This document shows positions 31,191 through 40,723 of a stretch of DNA of 64,000 nucleotides, one piece after another. The DNA comes from Sporosarcina koreensis (GTDB lineage Bacteria > Bacillota > Bacilli > Bacillales_A > Planococcaceae): assembly GCF_000826145.2 (NCBI RefSeq), contig NZ_LN651337.1:995774-1059773 (forward strand), written 5' to 3'. The number at the start of each line of letters is the position of its first letter. The first letter of the stretch is position 1. The notes beneath the pieces were generated by a model that saw nothing but the letters and a program-made list of their open reading frames with translations, was not told where the DNA came from and ran no database searches. Made by a program: the position numbers and the translations under genes.

Positions 31191-32099
31191 TTATTTTGCG
31201 CGCATCTCATCCAGCAGCTGTCTGTAATTTTCAGGCAGCGGCGTTTCGAATTCCATATACTCGCCGGATACGGGATGGACGAATCCGAGCGTACCTGCGT
31301 GCAATGCCTGTCCGTCGAACTCGATCGTCTTTTTCGGTCCGTATTTCGGATCTCCCGCAAGCGGATGGCCGATATATTTCATATGGACACGGATCTGATG
31401 GGTCCTCCCCGTCTCCAGCCGGCATTCGACGAGTGTGAAATCCCCGAAACGTTCCAGCACTTTGAAGTGGGTGACGGCATTTTTGCCGTTATTCTCGACC
31501 GCCATGCTCTGCCGGTCTTTCGGATTCCTGCCGATCGGCGCGTCGATCGTGCCGTTGTCATGCGGGATATGTCCGTGCACGAGGGCTGTATAGACACGCG
31601 TCACTGATTTCGCCATAAGCTGATCCACAAGCGAGGCATGGGCCTTGTCGTTCTTCGCTACCATGAGCAGCCCGGAAGTATCCTTGTCGATCCGGTGTAC
31701 GATCCCGGGGCGCATGACGCCGTTGATGCCCGACAGGTCGTCACAATGATACATGAGACCGTTCACAAGCGTCCCTGTCGTATGGCCGGGTGCCGGATGG
31801 ACGACCATCCCGCTCGGCTTATTGACGACAAGCACATCCTTATCTTCATAGACGATATCAAGATCCAGATCTTCTGCAGGGATATCGAGTTCTTCCGGCT
31901 CCGGCTCATCGACCGTCAGCACGTCGCCGTCCTTCACCTTGTAATTCGCCTTCACCGTGCTGCCGTTGACAAGCACGATCCCCTCTTTCACCCATTGCTG
32001 GATGAGCGTCCGTGACCAGTCGGGATTGGCGGCTGTCAGTGCTTTGTCGATCCGCTCCCCGGCTGTTTCGTGTTCGATGATGTATTGAATCTGCTCCAT
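31191..32099 (-). CDS. rluD: 23S rRNA pseudouridine synthase, RluD family (YlyB)
   Basis: N-terminal S4 domain (about 12-75) then an RluA-type synthase domain; catalytic Asp is in HRIDKDTSGLLMVAKND. 302 aa. It follows lspA with a TAATG stop/start overlap, the usual lspA-rluD pairing. Target position is assigned by family resemblance only. Confidence 0.92.
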   Translation of the reverse strand: MEQIQYIIEHETAGERIDKALTAANPDWSRTLIQQWVKEGIVLVNGSTVKANYKVKDGDVLTVDEPEPEELDIPAEDLDLDIVYEDKDVLVVNKPSGMVVHPAPGHTTGTLVNGLMYHCDDLSGINGVMRPGIVHRIDKDTSGLLMVAKNDKAHASLVDQLMAKSVTRVYTALVHGHIPHDNGTIDAPIGRNPKDRQSMAVENNGKNAVTHFKVLERFGDFTLVECRLETGRTHQIRVHMKYIGHPLAGDPKYGPKKTIEFDGQALHAGTLGFVHPVSGEYMEFETPLPENYRQLLDEMRAK

Positions 32100-32578
32100 T
32101 AGTCCACCTTTGCTTTCTTATCCTTTTTTTCTTCCAATAAAAGATGCAGGATGACGAGAATGACACCGATCGTCAATGCGGCATCCGCCACGTTGAATAT
32201 CGGGAAATCATAGTTGATGACCGGGATGAGGACACTGACGAAATCGACGACTTCCCCGCGTACCATCCGATCGATGAAGTTACCGATCGCTCCGCCCAGC
32301 AGCAGCATCAGTCCCCAGGCGAACAGCGGCCTGCCTTTCGCTTCCTTCTGGAAGAAGTAGACGATGCCTGCGATGACCGCGACCGTCACGATGGCGAACA
32401 GCCACATCTGCCCTTCCAGCATGCCCCATGCCGCGCCGCGGTTCCGATGGGACAGCAGACTGAGATACGGGTCGATCAGCGGAATACGCTCCCGGATTTC
32501 CATTGAAGATACGACTGCCCATTTTGTCAGCTGGTCGAGCAAAATGACAATCACCGCGATACTGTAATAAATCAGCAA
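32099..32578 (-). CDS. lspA: lipoprotein signal peptidase (signal peptidase II)
   Basis: Membrane aspartyl protease cleaving prolipoproteins before the lipidated Cys. Four transmembrane helices in 159 aa, catalytic Asp residues in GGAIGNFIDRMVRGEVVDF and FNVADAALTIG. The frame is open to 32716, but TTG 32578 follows GGAGGG and begins LLIYYSIAVIVILLDQLTKW as in relatives; upstream in-frame sequence covers the ileS terminator. Confidence 0.94.
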   Translation of the reverse strand: MLIYYSIAVIVILLDQLTKWAVVSSMEIRERIPLIDPYLSLLSHRNRGAAWGMLEGQMWLFAIVTVAVIAGIVYFFQKEAKGRPLFAWGLMLLLGGAIGNFIDRMVRGEVVDFVSVLIPVINYDFPIFNVADAALTIGVILVILHLLLEEKKDKKAKVD

Positions 32579-32594
32579 ACCTGTTCCCTCCGTC

Positions 32595-32621
32595 CTGCAG
32601 TGTCGGTTTAAGTTTATCATA
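32595..32621 (-). promoter_or_regulatory. lspA promoter -10 and leader with repeated decamer
   Basis: TATGAT at 32621-32616 is a likely -10; no good -35 was found. The expected leader starts with a copy of GACACTGCAG (32604-32595), the same decamer that forms the ileS terminator stem. Confidence 0.4.
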
Positions 32622-32660
32622 CCCCGGAGGGCTGCGTACACGCCAAACGGCACGTCACGC

Positions 32661-32704
32661 AAAAGACACTGCAGCAGCCGGCTGGCCGGCGTCTCTGCAG
32701 TGTC
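32661..32704 (-). terminator. ileS terminator
   Basis: GACACTGCAG and CTGCAGTGTC form a perfect 10-bp stem, with an inner GCCGGC / GCCGGC stem, followed by TTTT. It starts 12 bases past the ileS stop. Confidence 0.9.
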
Positions 32705-32716
32705 GGATGTTGTCAA

Positions 32717-35473
32717 TTATGCGTAATGGTGCGATACGACGTCTGCACAGCGTGCGCACAGTTCCGGATACTTGCCGTCCTGCCCGACCGTTTCTGAAAT
32801 CGTCCAGCAGCGTTCACATTTTTCACCGGACGCTTTCCCGACGGCGATCTTGCCGGACGGGAATTGTTCCGCCTGTGCAGGCAGCTCCGATTCCGGCATG
32901 ACGCTGAATTCCGAAACGATGAAGAACTGGGCGAAGTTGATGTCCCCGGTTTCAAAAAGCGGAGCAAGGTCATCGCGGAGCGCGACGGAGACATGCGCCT
33001 CGAGCGATTTGCCGATCACTTTGCTGTTCCGTGCTTCTTCCAGTGCTTTCAATACATCATCGCGGACAGCCATCAGCTGGTCGAATGCGCTGCGCAGTTC
33101 TTCGGTTCCGAGATCCTGCGCATCCGGCATATCCGTCAGCTGGATGCTCTCTGCTGTTTCATGCTCGAGATACGCCCACATTTCATCCGCTGTATGCGGA
33201 AGGATCGGTGCTGCGAGTTTGAGCAGGGTGATCAGCGCTTCGTACATGACCGTCTGCATCGCCCGGCGGTGCGGATGGTCCGCAGCTTCGATATAGACGA
33301 CGTCTTTTGCGATATCCAGGTAGAATGAGCTCAATGTGTTCGTACAGAACGAGTTGATGGCATGATAGACGACTGCGAATTCATAGTTCTCATACGCATC
33401 GCGCACTTCGCGGATCAGGTCCTGCAGTTTCGCGTAGACATACTGATCGACAGGACGGAGCCCGCTGAACGGCACTGCATCCTCCGCCGGATTGAAGTCT
33501 GACGTATTACCGTGAAGGAACCGGACCGTGTTGCGGATCTTCCGGTACACTTCGGACACCTGTTTGAAGTTCGAGTCGGACACGCGGACGTCCGCTGTAT
33601 AGTCGACGGAAGCTACCCACAGGCGCAGGATATCGGCACCGAACTGGTTCATCACTTTGGACGGCAGGATGACGTTGCCGATCGATTTACTCATTTTACG
33701 GCCTTCGCCGTCGAGGGTGAAGCCATGGCTCAGCAGTCCCTTGTAAGGGGCGATGCCGTTGATGGCGACGCTTGTCGTCAGGGATGAGTTGAACCATCCG
33801 CGGTACTGGTCGGAGCCTTCCAGGTACAGGTCCGCCGGATACGACAGGTCGTCACGCTCCACAAGCACACCCTGATGGGTCGATCCCGAGTCGAACCAGA
33901 CATCCATGATATCCGTCTCTTTCGTGAACGAACCGTTCGGGCTGCCCGGATGAGTGAACCCTTCCGGAAGCAGGTCTTTCGTGTCCCACTCGAACCAGAT
34001 GTTCGATCCGTGTTCACGGAACAGATTGGAAATGTGATCGATCGTCTCATCTGTGATGATCGGCTCGTCATTCTCCGTATAGAATACCGGGATCGGAACA
34101 CCCCATACACGCTGCCGGGAAATACACCAGTCCCCGCGGTCGCGCACCATGTTGAACAGGCGCGTCTCGCCCCAGGCCGGCGTGAACTTCGTGTTGCGGA
34201 TCGCTTCCAGCAGTTCACCGCGGAATGACTCGATCGACGCGAACCACTGGGACGTCGCCCGGAAGATGACCGGTTTCTTCGTCCGCCAGTCGTGCGGATA
34301 GGAGTGGGTGAAGAATGACAGCTTTTCGAGTGCGCCAACTTCCTTCAGCTTTTCGGTGATCGCTTTGTTCGCGTCTTCGTAGAAGAGGCCTTCGAACATC
34401 GGGGCCTCCGCCGTCATGACACCGCGGTCATTGACAGGGGACAGGACGCCGAGCCCGTATTTCTTGCCGACGTGGAAGTCATCTTCCCCGTGGCCGGGTG
34501 CTGTATGGACGCAGCCCGTACCTGCATCTGCTGTGACGTGTTCGCCGAGCATGACGAGGGATTCACGGTCATAGAGCGGATGGCTTGCAGTCATCAGTTC
34601 AAGTTCGCGGCCTTTGTATTCGCCTGCTGTCTCATAATCCTCCCATGCAAGTTCCTCTGCCAGCTGTTTGACGAGGTCCTTTGCCACGAGGAACTTTTTC
34701 CCGCCTGTTGCAACAACCGTATAGACGAAGTCCGGATGCACGGAAATACCAAGATTTGCAGGAATCGTCCAAGGTGTCGTCGTCCAGATCAGGAAGTTGA
34801 CGTCATCGTCCAGAAGACCTTTTCCGTCACGGACCGGGAAGCTGACGTAGATGGACGGCGACTTTTTGTCCTGATACTCGATCTCCGCTTCCGCCAAAGC
34901 GGTTTCCGATGATGGGGACCAGTAGACAGGCTTGAGTCCTTTGTAGATATAGCCTTTTTTCGCCATATCACCGAACACTTTGATCTGCCGCGCTTCAAAT
35001 GCAGGCTTCAGTGTGATGTACGGGTTCTCCCAGTCACCGCGCACACCGAGCCGCTTGAATTGCGAGCGCTGGTTGTCGATCTGCTGAAGGGCGTATTCTT
35101 TGCACATTTCACGGAATTCCGCGATGCTGTGCTCTTTCCGTTTGACCCCTTTGTTCACGAGTGCCTGCTCGATCGGCAGACCGTGCGTATCCCAGCCCGG
35201 CACGTACGGCGCATGGTAGCCCGTCATGGATTTATGGCGGACGATGATATCCTTCAGCACCTTATTGAGCGCATGCCCCATATGGAGATCGCCATTCGCA
35301 TAAGGCGGTCCGTCATGCAGGATGAACACCGGCCGGCCTTTTGTGCGTTCCTGCACTTTCCGGTACATGTTTTCCTGATCCCATTTCTCCTGCATCTGCG
35401 GTTCTTTCGTTGGCAGGCCGCCGCGCATCGGGAAGTCCGTTTTCGGCATCAGCAGTGTTTCTTTATAATCCAT
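32717..35473 (-). CDS. ileS: isoleucyl-tRNA synthetase
   Basis: Class I synthetase. HMGH in [22 protein letters not shown] in [10 protein letters not shown], the CP1 editing insert in between, and a C-terminal zinc finger with CERC and CARC pairs. ATG 35473 follows AGGAGGAATTGG and begins [20 protein letters not shown]; length 918 aa, near the 921 aa of B. subtilis. Controlled by an upstream T-box. Confidence 0.97.
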   Translation of the reverse strand: MDYKETLLMPKTDFPMRGGLPTKEPQMQEKWDQENMYRKVQERTKGRPVFILHDGPPYANGDLHMGHALNKVLKDIIVRHKSMTGYHAPYVPGWDTHGLPIEQALVNKGVKRKEHSIAEFREMCKEYALQQIDNQRSQFKRLGVRGDWENPYITLKPAFEARQIKVFGDMAKKGYIYKGLKPVYWSPSSETALAEAEIEYQDKKSPSIYVSFPVRDGKGLLDDDVNFLIWTTTPWTIPANLGISVHPDFVYTVVATGGKKFLVAKDLVKQLAEELAWEDYETAGEYKGRELELMTASHPLYDRESLVMLGEHVTADAGTGCVHTAPGHGEDDFHVGKKYGLGVLSPVNDRGVMTAEAPMFEGLFYEDANKAITEKLKEVGALEKLSFFTHSYPHDWRTKKPVIFRATSQWFASIESFRGELLEAIRNTKFTPAWGETRLFNMVRDRGDWCISRQRVWGVPIPVFYTENDEPIITDETIDHISNLFREHGSNIWFEWDTKDLLPEGFTHPGSPNGSFTKETDIMDVWFDSGSTHQGVLVERDDLSYPADLYLEGSDQYRGWFNSSLTTSVAINGIAPYKGLLSHGFTLDGEGRKMSKSIGNVILPSKVMNQFGADILRLWVASVDYTADVRVSDSNFKQVSEVYRKIRNTVRFLHGNTSDFNPAEDAVPFSGLRPVDQYVYAKLQDLIREVRDAYENYEFAVVYHAINSFCTNTLSSFYLDIAKDVVYIEAADHPHRRAMQTVMYEALITLLKLAAPILPHTADEMWAYLEHETAESIQLTDMPDAQDLGTEELRSAFDQLMAVRDDVLKALEEARNSKVIGKSLEAHVSVALRDDLAPLFETGDINFAQFFIVSEFSVMPESELPAQAEQFPSGKIAVGKASGEKCERCWTISETVGQDGKYPELCARCADVVSHHYA

Positions 35474-35543
35474 TCCAATTCCTCCTCGGTTTCTAGTCAT
35501 CCAAGCTCGGTCCCAAGCACGTACATCCACTATCCTGAACGCT

Positions 35544-35785
35544 AAAAATCCCCGTCCCCAAAAAGGGACGAGGATTGTGCTCGCGTTACCACCCTAGTTG
35601 CAGCTGCGTCATACAGCTGCCTCTCGAACACCGTAACGGGGTGTGTTCCGGGACTGCGGTCGGCAGTCCGGCTCCGGAGTGATCTTCCTTCCCATGTGTC
35701 TGGCCGGGCTCCCACCCTCCCCGGCTCGCTGGCATCACACCTGTCTGGAAAGTACTGTCTCTTTCAGCGCCTGTCTTGTAATATG
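35544..35785 (-). promoter_or_regulatory. T-box leader of ileS, isoleucine-specific
   Basis: The minus strand contains the T-box GGGTGGTAACGCGAGC (about 35595-35580) that pairs with the tRNA acceptor end, followed by the terminator ATCCTCGTCCC ttttt GGGGACGGGGAT with T-run (35575-35544). The specifier loop appears to be GAAGATCACTC with Ile codon ATC at 35683-35681 followed by A. Uncharged tRNA-Ile should favour antitermination and ileS expression. Confidence 0.92.
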
Positions 35786-35791
35786 AACCAT

Positions 35792-35820
35792 ATTATAATT
35801 GCGGCAGGGTCTTTCGTCAA
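35792..35820 (-). promoter_or_regulatory. sigma-A promoter of ileS
   Basis: TTGACG (35820-35815), 17 bases, TATAAT (35797-35792), 7 bases past the divIVA stop. The start of transcription near 35785 defines the T-box 5' end. Confidence 0.9.
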
Positions 35821-35827
35821 GCTGCGG

Positions 35828-36337
35828 TCACTCGTCGTCTGCGGCCGCTGTTTCGAGCTTCTTCGTGTTTGCCTCATATTCCAGCAGTTCATCCCAGTCA
35901 TCCATTTTCACTAGGTCCAGCTGGGCTTCGATCAGCATGCGGAAGCGGTTTCGGAAGATTTTCGACTGCTTCTTCAAGTCGTCGATTTCCATCGAGATTT
36001 CACGGGAACGGGAGAGTGCTTCATTGACGATGCGGTCTGCATTCTTCTCCGCTTCCTTGATGATCAGCTTCGCTTCCTGTGTGGAGTTGCGGCGGACGTC
36101 TTCAGCCGCTTCCTGCGCCACCATGATCGACTTCTGCAGCGTATCCTCGATCGCATTGAAATGCGCAATCTGATCTTCGGTCTCCTTCAGTTTGCGTGTC
36201 AATTCCTTGTTTTCGTTCATCAGGTTTTCGTAGTCTTTCATGAGCTGCTCCAGGAATTCGTTCACTTCGTCTTCGTCGTAGCCCCGCCATCTGCTGCCGA
36301 ACGTCTTGTTATGTATATCAATTGGTGTAAGCGCCAT
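35828..36337 (-). CDS. divIVA: cell-division positioning protein DivIVA
   Basis: Coiled-coil protein that marks curved membrane at the septum and poles and, in spore formers, anchors the chromosome. The N-terminal membrane-binding part (MALTPIDIHNKTFGSRWRGY with exposed aromatic Trp17) is followed by long heptad-rich helices; 169 aa. Promoter just upstream. Same position between ylmH and ileS as in B. subtilis. Confidence 0.96.
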   Translation of the reverse strand: MALTPIDIHNKTFGSRWRGYDEDEVNEFLEQLMKDYENLMNENKELTRKLKETEDQIAHFNAIEDTLQKSIMVAQEAAEDVRRNSTQEAKLIIKEAEKNADRIVNEALSRSREISMEIDDLKKQSKIFRNRFRMLIEAQLDLVKMDDWDELLEYEANTKKLETAAADDE

Positions 36338-36380
36338 TCAAGTCTCTCCCCTTTTGATGATCTTAATGCATCTACCGTTG

Positions 36381-36409
36381 ACTATAACAGAAAACCGGCT
36401 TTTTCTAAA
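36381..36409 (-). promoter_or_regulatory. sigma-A promoter of divIVA
   Basis: TTTAGA (36409-36404), 17 bases, TATAGT (36386-36381) on the minus strand, 44 bases before the ATG. Confidence 0.65.
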
Positions 36410-36425
36410 GTCCGTCCCTGAAAAA

Positions 36426-37202
36426 TCATTCCAACTTCCCGGCAACCAGACGGATCTTGTCCTTTTTCGTGCGCCCTTCGATGGCGATCACTTTGAAGCG
36501 CCCGTACCCCCGGACGGATAGCACGTCCGATTCGTTCAGTTCGAAAGACGGCTGCTCGACGACACGCCAGTTCACTTTCACTTTTCCGCCTGTTATATAC
36601 GAAGCCGATTTCTGCCTGGCACTATTGAGCAGTGAAGACAGGACGGTATCCAGGCGGAGGGAGCTGACAATCCGGGTCTCCTCCGTCCATTCTTCGTCCG
36701 TCTCGATATACTCTTCGGGCGTGCCGACTTCTTCAAGACGGACTTTCGCTTTTCCGGCGGATGTGAAATTCGCCTCCAGATACGCGCCGATTTCCGAGGC
36801 GGCTGCAAACTGGGCGGCTTCGCCTTCCAGACGGATGTCCCCGAATTTCGAGCGGTCGAGACCGAGCCCCATCAGGGAACCGAGAATGGCCGGGTGTTCG
36901 AGTGTCACGAATTTCGCCGCATAGCGGATGGCGAAGACGGCAATCTGGAAATCTTCCTCCGTCGGTGCATAATAATCGGGATACAGAAGCAGCCGTTTCC
37001 GTTCGGCCTCCTGGAAACCGCCGTGTTCCGCTGTCAGGAGGCCGCTTCCCCGGACCACCGACTGGACGATGAACCGCTCACGCGGATCGAGGAAACCTGT
37101 CAGTTTCGGGGAATAGAGGTCCTCGACTTCCCGGACCCAGTCCTGCACGAGTTCGACAAAGGGCTGTTCTTCTTTTCTGAAATGCTGCAAGATGCCATCC
37201 AT
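36426..37202 (-). CDS. ylmH: S4-domain RNA-binding protein YlmH (RqcP2)
   Basis: 258-aa protein with an N-terminal domain of YlmH type and a C-terminal S4 RNA-binding domain at about 180-245 (LRLDTVLSSLLNSARQKSASYI). In B. subtilis YlmH can support RqcH-type tailing of stalled 50S complexes, so it is a functional neighbour of rqcH in this window although 14 kb away. A terminator hairpin lies just upstream of its ribosome site. Confidence 0.92.
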   Translation of the reverse strand: MDGILQHFRKEEQPFVELVQDWVREVEDLYSPKLTGFLDPRERFIVQSVVRGSGLLTAEHGGFQEAERKRLLLYPDYYAPTEEDFQIAVFAIRYAAKFVTLEHPAILGSLMGLGLDRSKFGDIRLEGEAAQFAAASEIGAYLEANFTSAGKAKVRLEEVGTPEEYIETDEEWTEETRIVSSLRLDTVLSSLLNSARQKSASYITGGKVKVNWRVVEQPSFELNESDVLSVRGYGRFKVIAIEGRTKKDKIRLVAGKLE

Positions 37203-37218
37203 TGGTCTGTCTCCTTAT

Positions 37219-37243
37219 AAAAAAATCCCCACGGAGTGAGGAT
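37219..37243 (-). terminator. hairpin with T-run between ylmG and ylmH
   Basis: ATCCTCAC tcc GTGGGGAT, 8 bp with one G-U pair, followed by seven T; the T-run leads directly into the AAGGAG of ylmH, only 16 bases before its ATG. It acts as a terminator of the sepF-ylmG unit or as an attenuator for ylmH. Confidence 0.75.
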
Positions 37244-37277
37244 GTGATGTTTTCTGTCAGGTCTGGTAATCCTGTAC

Positions 37278-37562
37278 TTACAGGACATTCAGCAGCCAGA
37301 TGAATATCGATGCGAGCCCTCTTTCGATCAGACGGAGCGCAAGCAATGCTACGATTGGAGAAATATCGATCATGCCGAGCGGCGGGATGAATTTCCGAAA
37401 AAACCCCAAATAAGGTTCTGCAATCTTTTCTAGAATCCTTCCGAACGCAGTATCCCGCGAAGCCGGCACCCATGACATCAGGATATAGATGACAAGAGCT
37501 ATCGAGTAGACAGTCAGCGCTAAGCTGATCACTTTAAATAGTTGAAGCAGTAATAAATCCAT
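37278..37562 (-). CDS. ylmG: YggT family membrane protein YlmG
   Basis: 94 aa with two hydrophobic segments (about 8-30 and 62-92) separated by the conserved SWVPASRDTAFGRIL and EPYLGFFRKFIPPLGMIDISPI region of the YggT family. Function in division or membrane organisation is suggested only by its constant sepF neighbour. Confidence 0.93.
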   Translation of the reverse strand: MDLLLLQLFKVISLALTVYSIALVIYILMSWVPASRDTAFGRILEKIAEPYLGFFRKFIPPLGMIDISPIVALLALRLIERGLASIFIWLLNVL

Positions 37563-37581
37563 TACGGTCGGTACACCTCAT

Positions 37582-38052
37582 TCAGTTTCTTTCATTCATA
37601 TAGTCGGAGATGGAGCCATTCACTTCGACGTTTTCAGGCACGCAGAGGAATATATCCGTGCCGATCCGCTGGATGTCCCCGTTGAGCGCATAGACGGAAC
37701 CGCTCAGGAAGTCGACGATCCGGACGCCCTGATCGCGGTCAATCCGCTGCAGGTTGACGATGACAGCACGCTTGTTCATCAGATGCTCGGAAATGTCCTG
37801 GGCTTCTGCATAGACCCTCGGTTCCAAAAGAACGACCTTCGATGATTTCTGGACGCTCTGGAGGCTGACAATGTTCCCGGCCGGCTGGTTTTCACGGGAT
37901 GGTTTCGGCATCGGGGCGTTTTTCATCGGAGCCGGTTTGCCCGGCTTGCGCTCCTGTTTCACAGGCGCCGGCTGCCGGACTTCCGCCTCCTGGGCTGCCG
38001 CTTCTTCCTCGTCAAGGTAGAACCATTTCTCGAATTTGTTTTTGATGCTCAT
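37582..38052 (-). CDS. sepF: cell-division protein SepF
   Basis: Membrane-binding FtsZ partner. An N-terminal amphipathic helix ([15 protein letters not shown]), a variable charged linker and a C-terminal globular domain (about 70-150: [48 protein letters not shown]). 156 aa. Start overlaps the ylmE stop by ATGA. Confidence 0.96.
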   Translation of the reverse strand: MSIKNKFEKWFYLDEEEAAAQEAEVRQPAPVKQERKPGKPAPMKNAPMPKPSRENQPAGNIVSLQSVQKSSKVVLLEPRVYAEAQDISEHLMNKRAVIVNLQRIDRDQGVRIVDFLSGSVYALNGDIQRIGTDIFLCVPENVEVNGSISDYMNERN

Positions 38053-38744
38053 TCGTCTCCCCCGCTTTCCGAACCGACGAGTGCTGTCCCGATCCTCACA
38101 TGGGTTGCGCCCTCTTCGATTGCAATGATGTAGTCATTTGACATCCCCATGGACAACTTCGTCACCGGTGCATGCGGCATCTGCTTGGCAGCAAGTTTGT
38201 CCCGCAATTCGCGGAGACTCCTGAACACGGATCGGATCAGCTGATCGTCTTCCGTATTCGGTGCCATCGTCATCAGGCCGATGACACGTATCTTATCGTA
38301 TTCGCGCAGCTTACTGATGAATTCTTCGGTCTCGTCCGGAGCAAGACCCGATTTTGAAGCTTCACCGGAGACGTTGACCTGTACAAAGCAGTCGATCGGT
38401 TCGACGGCACGTTTCTGGATCTCTTTCGCCAGGCTGAGGCGGTCGAGGGAATGCAGGTAGTCGATCCGTTCGATGATCTCCTTCACTTTGCGGCTTTGGA
38501 CATTCCCGATGAAATGCCAGACCGCACCTTGAGGAATCACTTCCTGTTTGGCCAGAAGCCCTTCCGGACGGTTCTCCCCGAGATGGATGATCCCTTCGCC
38601 GAGAATTTCCTTTGCGCGCTGTCCGGACACCTGTTTTGTGACTGCAACGACTGTTACGTCCCCGCGATCCCTGCCGGCCCGTTCACACGCCTGGCGCACG
38701 TCCTCTTCGATTATGGTGATTCGCTGTTGTAAACGTGTCATCAT
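38049..38744 (-). CDS. ylmE: PLP homeostasis protein YlmE (YggS/PROSC family)
   Basis: Alanine-racemase-like single barrel that binds PLP through Lys in VAVTKQV; later [31 protein letters not shown] and [22 protein letters not shown] are family motifs. The frame is open to 38783, but that start would lie in the promoter; MMTRLQQR at 38744 falls about 23 bases past the predicted transcription start and gives 231 aa, the usual length. Confidence 0.93.
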   Translation of the reverse strand: MMTRLQQRITIIEEDVRQACERAGRDRGDVTVVAVTKQVSGQRAKEILGEGIIHLGENRPEGLLAKQEVIPQGAVWHFIGNVQSRKVKEIIERIDYLHSLDRLSLAKEIQKRAVEPIDCFVQVNVSGEASKSGLAPDETEEFISKLREYDKIRVIGLMTMAPNTEDDQLIRSVFRSLRELRDKLAAKQMPHAPVTKLSMGMSNDYIIAIEEGATHVRIGTALVGSESGGDE

Positions 38745-38773
38745 CTTCACTACTTTTCTGGATACTTTGTTCC

Positions 38774-38802
38774 ATTGTACCAAGCAGTGCGTCAGTTATC
38801 AA
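38774..38802 (-). promoter_or_regulatory. sigma-A promoter of ylmE-sepF-ylmG
   Basis: TTGATA (38802-38797), 17 bases, TACAAT (38779-38774). The -35 overlaps the ylmC stop codon, so this is a compact junction between units. Confidence 0.75.
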
Positions 38803-39056
38803 TGATTAGTCATTCCAGGGGGCAGTTTCTTTTGGATCAGCACGATATCTTTACCGATGGTGACCACTTCCTCATATCTCACCTGTTTCTGGTCCTTGAC
38901 CCGCGACTCCATGAATAACGAGCGCTCCGTACCACCAATATGAAGCGTCTGTATTTTACCGTCTGTGACATCGATCGAAGCATCCTGTACGAAACCGAGA
39001 AACTTCCCGCGGTTAAGATCGATCACTTCTTTCTTTTGGATTTCTGAAAACCGCAT
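38799..39056 (-). CDS. ylmC: PRC-barrel protein YlmC/YmxH
   Basis: 85-aa PRC-barrel protein (SEIQKKEVIDLNRGKFLGFVQD, VVTIGKDIVLI). The family is found in spore formers near sigG or dacB genes; no enzymatic role is known. In B. subtilis ylmD separates it from ylmE; here ylmE follows directly. Confidence 0.9.
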   Translation of the reverse strand: MRFSEIQKKEVIDLNRGKFLGFVQDASIDVTDGKIQTLHIGGTERSLFMESRVKDQKQVRYEEVVTIGKDIVLIQKKLPPGMTNH

Positions 39057-39094
39057 AGAATCCCTCCTTCTTCACAGTCTATGCACAAGCCCGC

Positions 39095-39126
39095 AAAAAA
39101 AACGCAATGCGCGATGCACATTGCGT
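39095..39126 (-). terminator. sigG terminator
   Basis: ACGCAATG tgcatcgcg CATTGCGT then eight T on the minus strand, 8 bases past the sigG stop. Confidence 0.92.
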
Positions 39127-39133
39127 CAAGTCA

Positions 39134-39919
39134 TTATTTGCTCTGTTCCATGCCAGCTCGTATTTGAGCGATCGCCTGCTTTTCGAGCCTTGAAATCTGT
39201 GCCTGGGAAATCCCGAGTTCTTTTGCGATTTCCGTCTGTGTCTGGCCGAGGTAGAAACGTTTGGAGAGGATCAGCTGCTGCCGGCCGTCCAGCTCGGTCA
39301 TCGTTTCCTTCATCGACACGTACGTCAGCCAGCGTTCTTCTGAAACCGTTTTGTCATGCAGCTGATCCATCATATAGATCGGATCGCCGCCATCTCCGTT
39401 CATCGGCTCGTGGAGTGACATCGGGTCCTGAATTGCGTCCAATGCAAGCAGGATGTCCTCTTCCGGGATTTCTGTCAGCGCTGCCAGATCCGATATTCTC
39501 GGTTCACGCTGATGTTCGTTGATGAAATCTTCCTTCGCACGGATGGCTTTATAAGCGATATCCCGCAGCGACCTCGACACGCGGACGGTATGGTGATCGC
39601 GCAGATGGCGCTTGATCTCCCCGACGATCATCGGGACAGCGTATGTTGAAAACCTGACATTATGTTTTAAATCGAAGTTGTCGATCGACTTCAGCAAGCC
39701 GACACAGCCGACTTGGAACAGATCATCCGCCGGTTCACCGCGATAGGCGAACCGCTGGACCAGACTCAGGACGAGACGTAAATTGGCTGTCACTAACTCA
39801 TCACGTGCGGATTCATCGCCGCTTTGCAGGCGGATGAACGTCTCTTTCATTACCTCACTCGACAGAAGCGGCAAAGTAGATGTATCGATACCGCAGATTT
39901 CCACTCTTGTACGTACCAT
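39134..39919 (-). CDS. sigG: forespore sigma factor SigG
   Basis: Late forespore-specific RNA polymerase sigma factor. N-terminal VEICGIDTSTLPLLS is the SigG signature (anti-sigma binding), region 2 has DDLFQVGCVGLLKSIDNFD, region 3 RVSRSLRDIAYKA, and region 4 the helix-turn-helix TQTEIAKELGISQAQISRLEK. 261 aa. Shows the organism sporulates or descends from spore formers. Confidence 0.97.
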   Translation of the reverse strand: MVRTRVEICGIDTSTLPLLSSEVMKETFIRLQSGDESARDELVTANLRLVLSLVQRFAYRGEPADDLFQVGCVGLLKSIDNFDLKHNVRFSTYAVPMIVGEIKRHLRDHHTVRVSRSLRDIAYKAIRAKEDFINEHQREPRISDLAALTEIPEEDILLALDAIQDPMSLHEPMNGDGGDPIYMMDQLHDKTVSEERWLTYVSMKETMTELDGRQQLILSKRFYLGQTQTEIAKELGISQAQISRLEKQAIAQIRAGMEQSK

Positions 39920-39957
39920 CTGAATTCCTCCGTATTCTGTAGATGACTGTACAGGAT

Positions 39958-39985
39958 AGCTTATCCCCGGAGTGGTGTTCTATTC
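39958..39985 (-). promoter_or_regulatory. candidate sigma-F/sigma-G type promoter of sigG
   Basis: Between sigE and sigG the minus strand has GAATA (39985-39981), 14 bases and GGATAAGCT (39966-39958), resembling the GYATA / GGnnAnAnT boxes of forespore sigma factors with mismatches. A separate forespore promoter for sigG is expected from B. subtilis; the match is only partial. Confidence 0.3.
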
Positions 39986-40012
39986 GGTTTTCGATACCGC
40001 CAATTATACCCA

Positions 40013-40723
40013 TCAGGTGATCGGCTGGTTGAGCCGTTCACGCAGATCCGAAATGATTTTCTTCTCGAGACGTGAAATATAAGACTGGGAAATGCCGAGC
40101 AGGTCGGCCACCTCTTTCTGCGTCATCTCCATCTTCCCTGTCAGGCCGAAGCGGCATTCCATGATATGGCGTTCACGATCACTGAGCGTCGTGACCGCTT
40201 CGATCATATGCTGGCGCTCCATCTTCTTTTCGACATCGTCCGTAATGATATCTTCATCCGTCCCGAGTATGTCGGACAGCAGAAGCTCGTTGCCGTCCGC
40301 ATCGGAGTTCAGCGGCTCATCGAACGAGATTTCCGAACGGAGACGGTTCGTTTTCCTGAGATGCATCAGAATTTCGTTTTCGATGCAGCGTGAGGCATAC
40401 GTTGCCAGTTTGATGTTCTTATCGCTTTTGAACGTCTCGATCGCCTTAATGAGACCGATCGCCCCTATACTGATCAAATCTTCGATATGCGTATTCGTAT
40501 TATCGAAACGGCGGGCGATGTAGACGACAAGCCGGAGGTTCTTCTCGATCAGGCGATCGCGCGCCTGCTGATCCCCGGCCATATAGGCGGCGATCGTCTC
40601 GGCCTCTTCCTCGCGTGTGAGAGGTTTCGGCAGCGACTCATGACCGCCGATATAAAATGTTCCGTTCTTCTTCTTGAAGATCCCAGACAAGACTGCAAGC
40701 CATTTCTTCAGTTCATGTAGCAT
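40013..40723 (-). CDS. sigE: mother-cell sigma factor SigE precursor
   Basis: Early mother-cell sigma factor made as inactive pro-protein. The first about 28 residues (hydrophobic helix [14 protein letters not shown]) form the pro-sequence removed by SpoIIGA near the conserved [10 protein letters not shown]. Region 2 has [18 protein letters not shown], region 4 [21 protein letters not shown]. 236 aa. Overlaps spoIIGA by 11 bases. Confidence 0.97.
   Translation of the reverse strand: MLHELKKWLAVLSGIFKKKNGTFYIGGHESLPKPLTREEEAETIAAYMAGDQQARDRLIEKNLRLVVYIARRFDNTNTHIEDLISIGAIGLIKAIETFKSDKNIKLATYASRCIENEILMHLRKTNRLRSEISFDEPLNSDADGNELLLSDILGTDEDIITDDVEKKMERQHMIEAVTTLSDRERHIMECRFGLTGKMEMTQKEVADLLGISQSYISRLEKKIISDLRERLNQPIT

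Noticed and set aside
32579..32716. Longer N-terminus for lspA
   Set aside because: The in-frame extension is the ileS terminator and leader; the family start matches TTG 32578.
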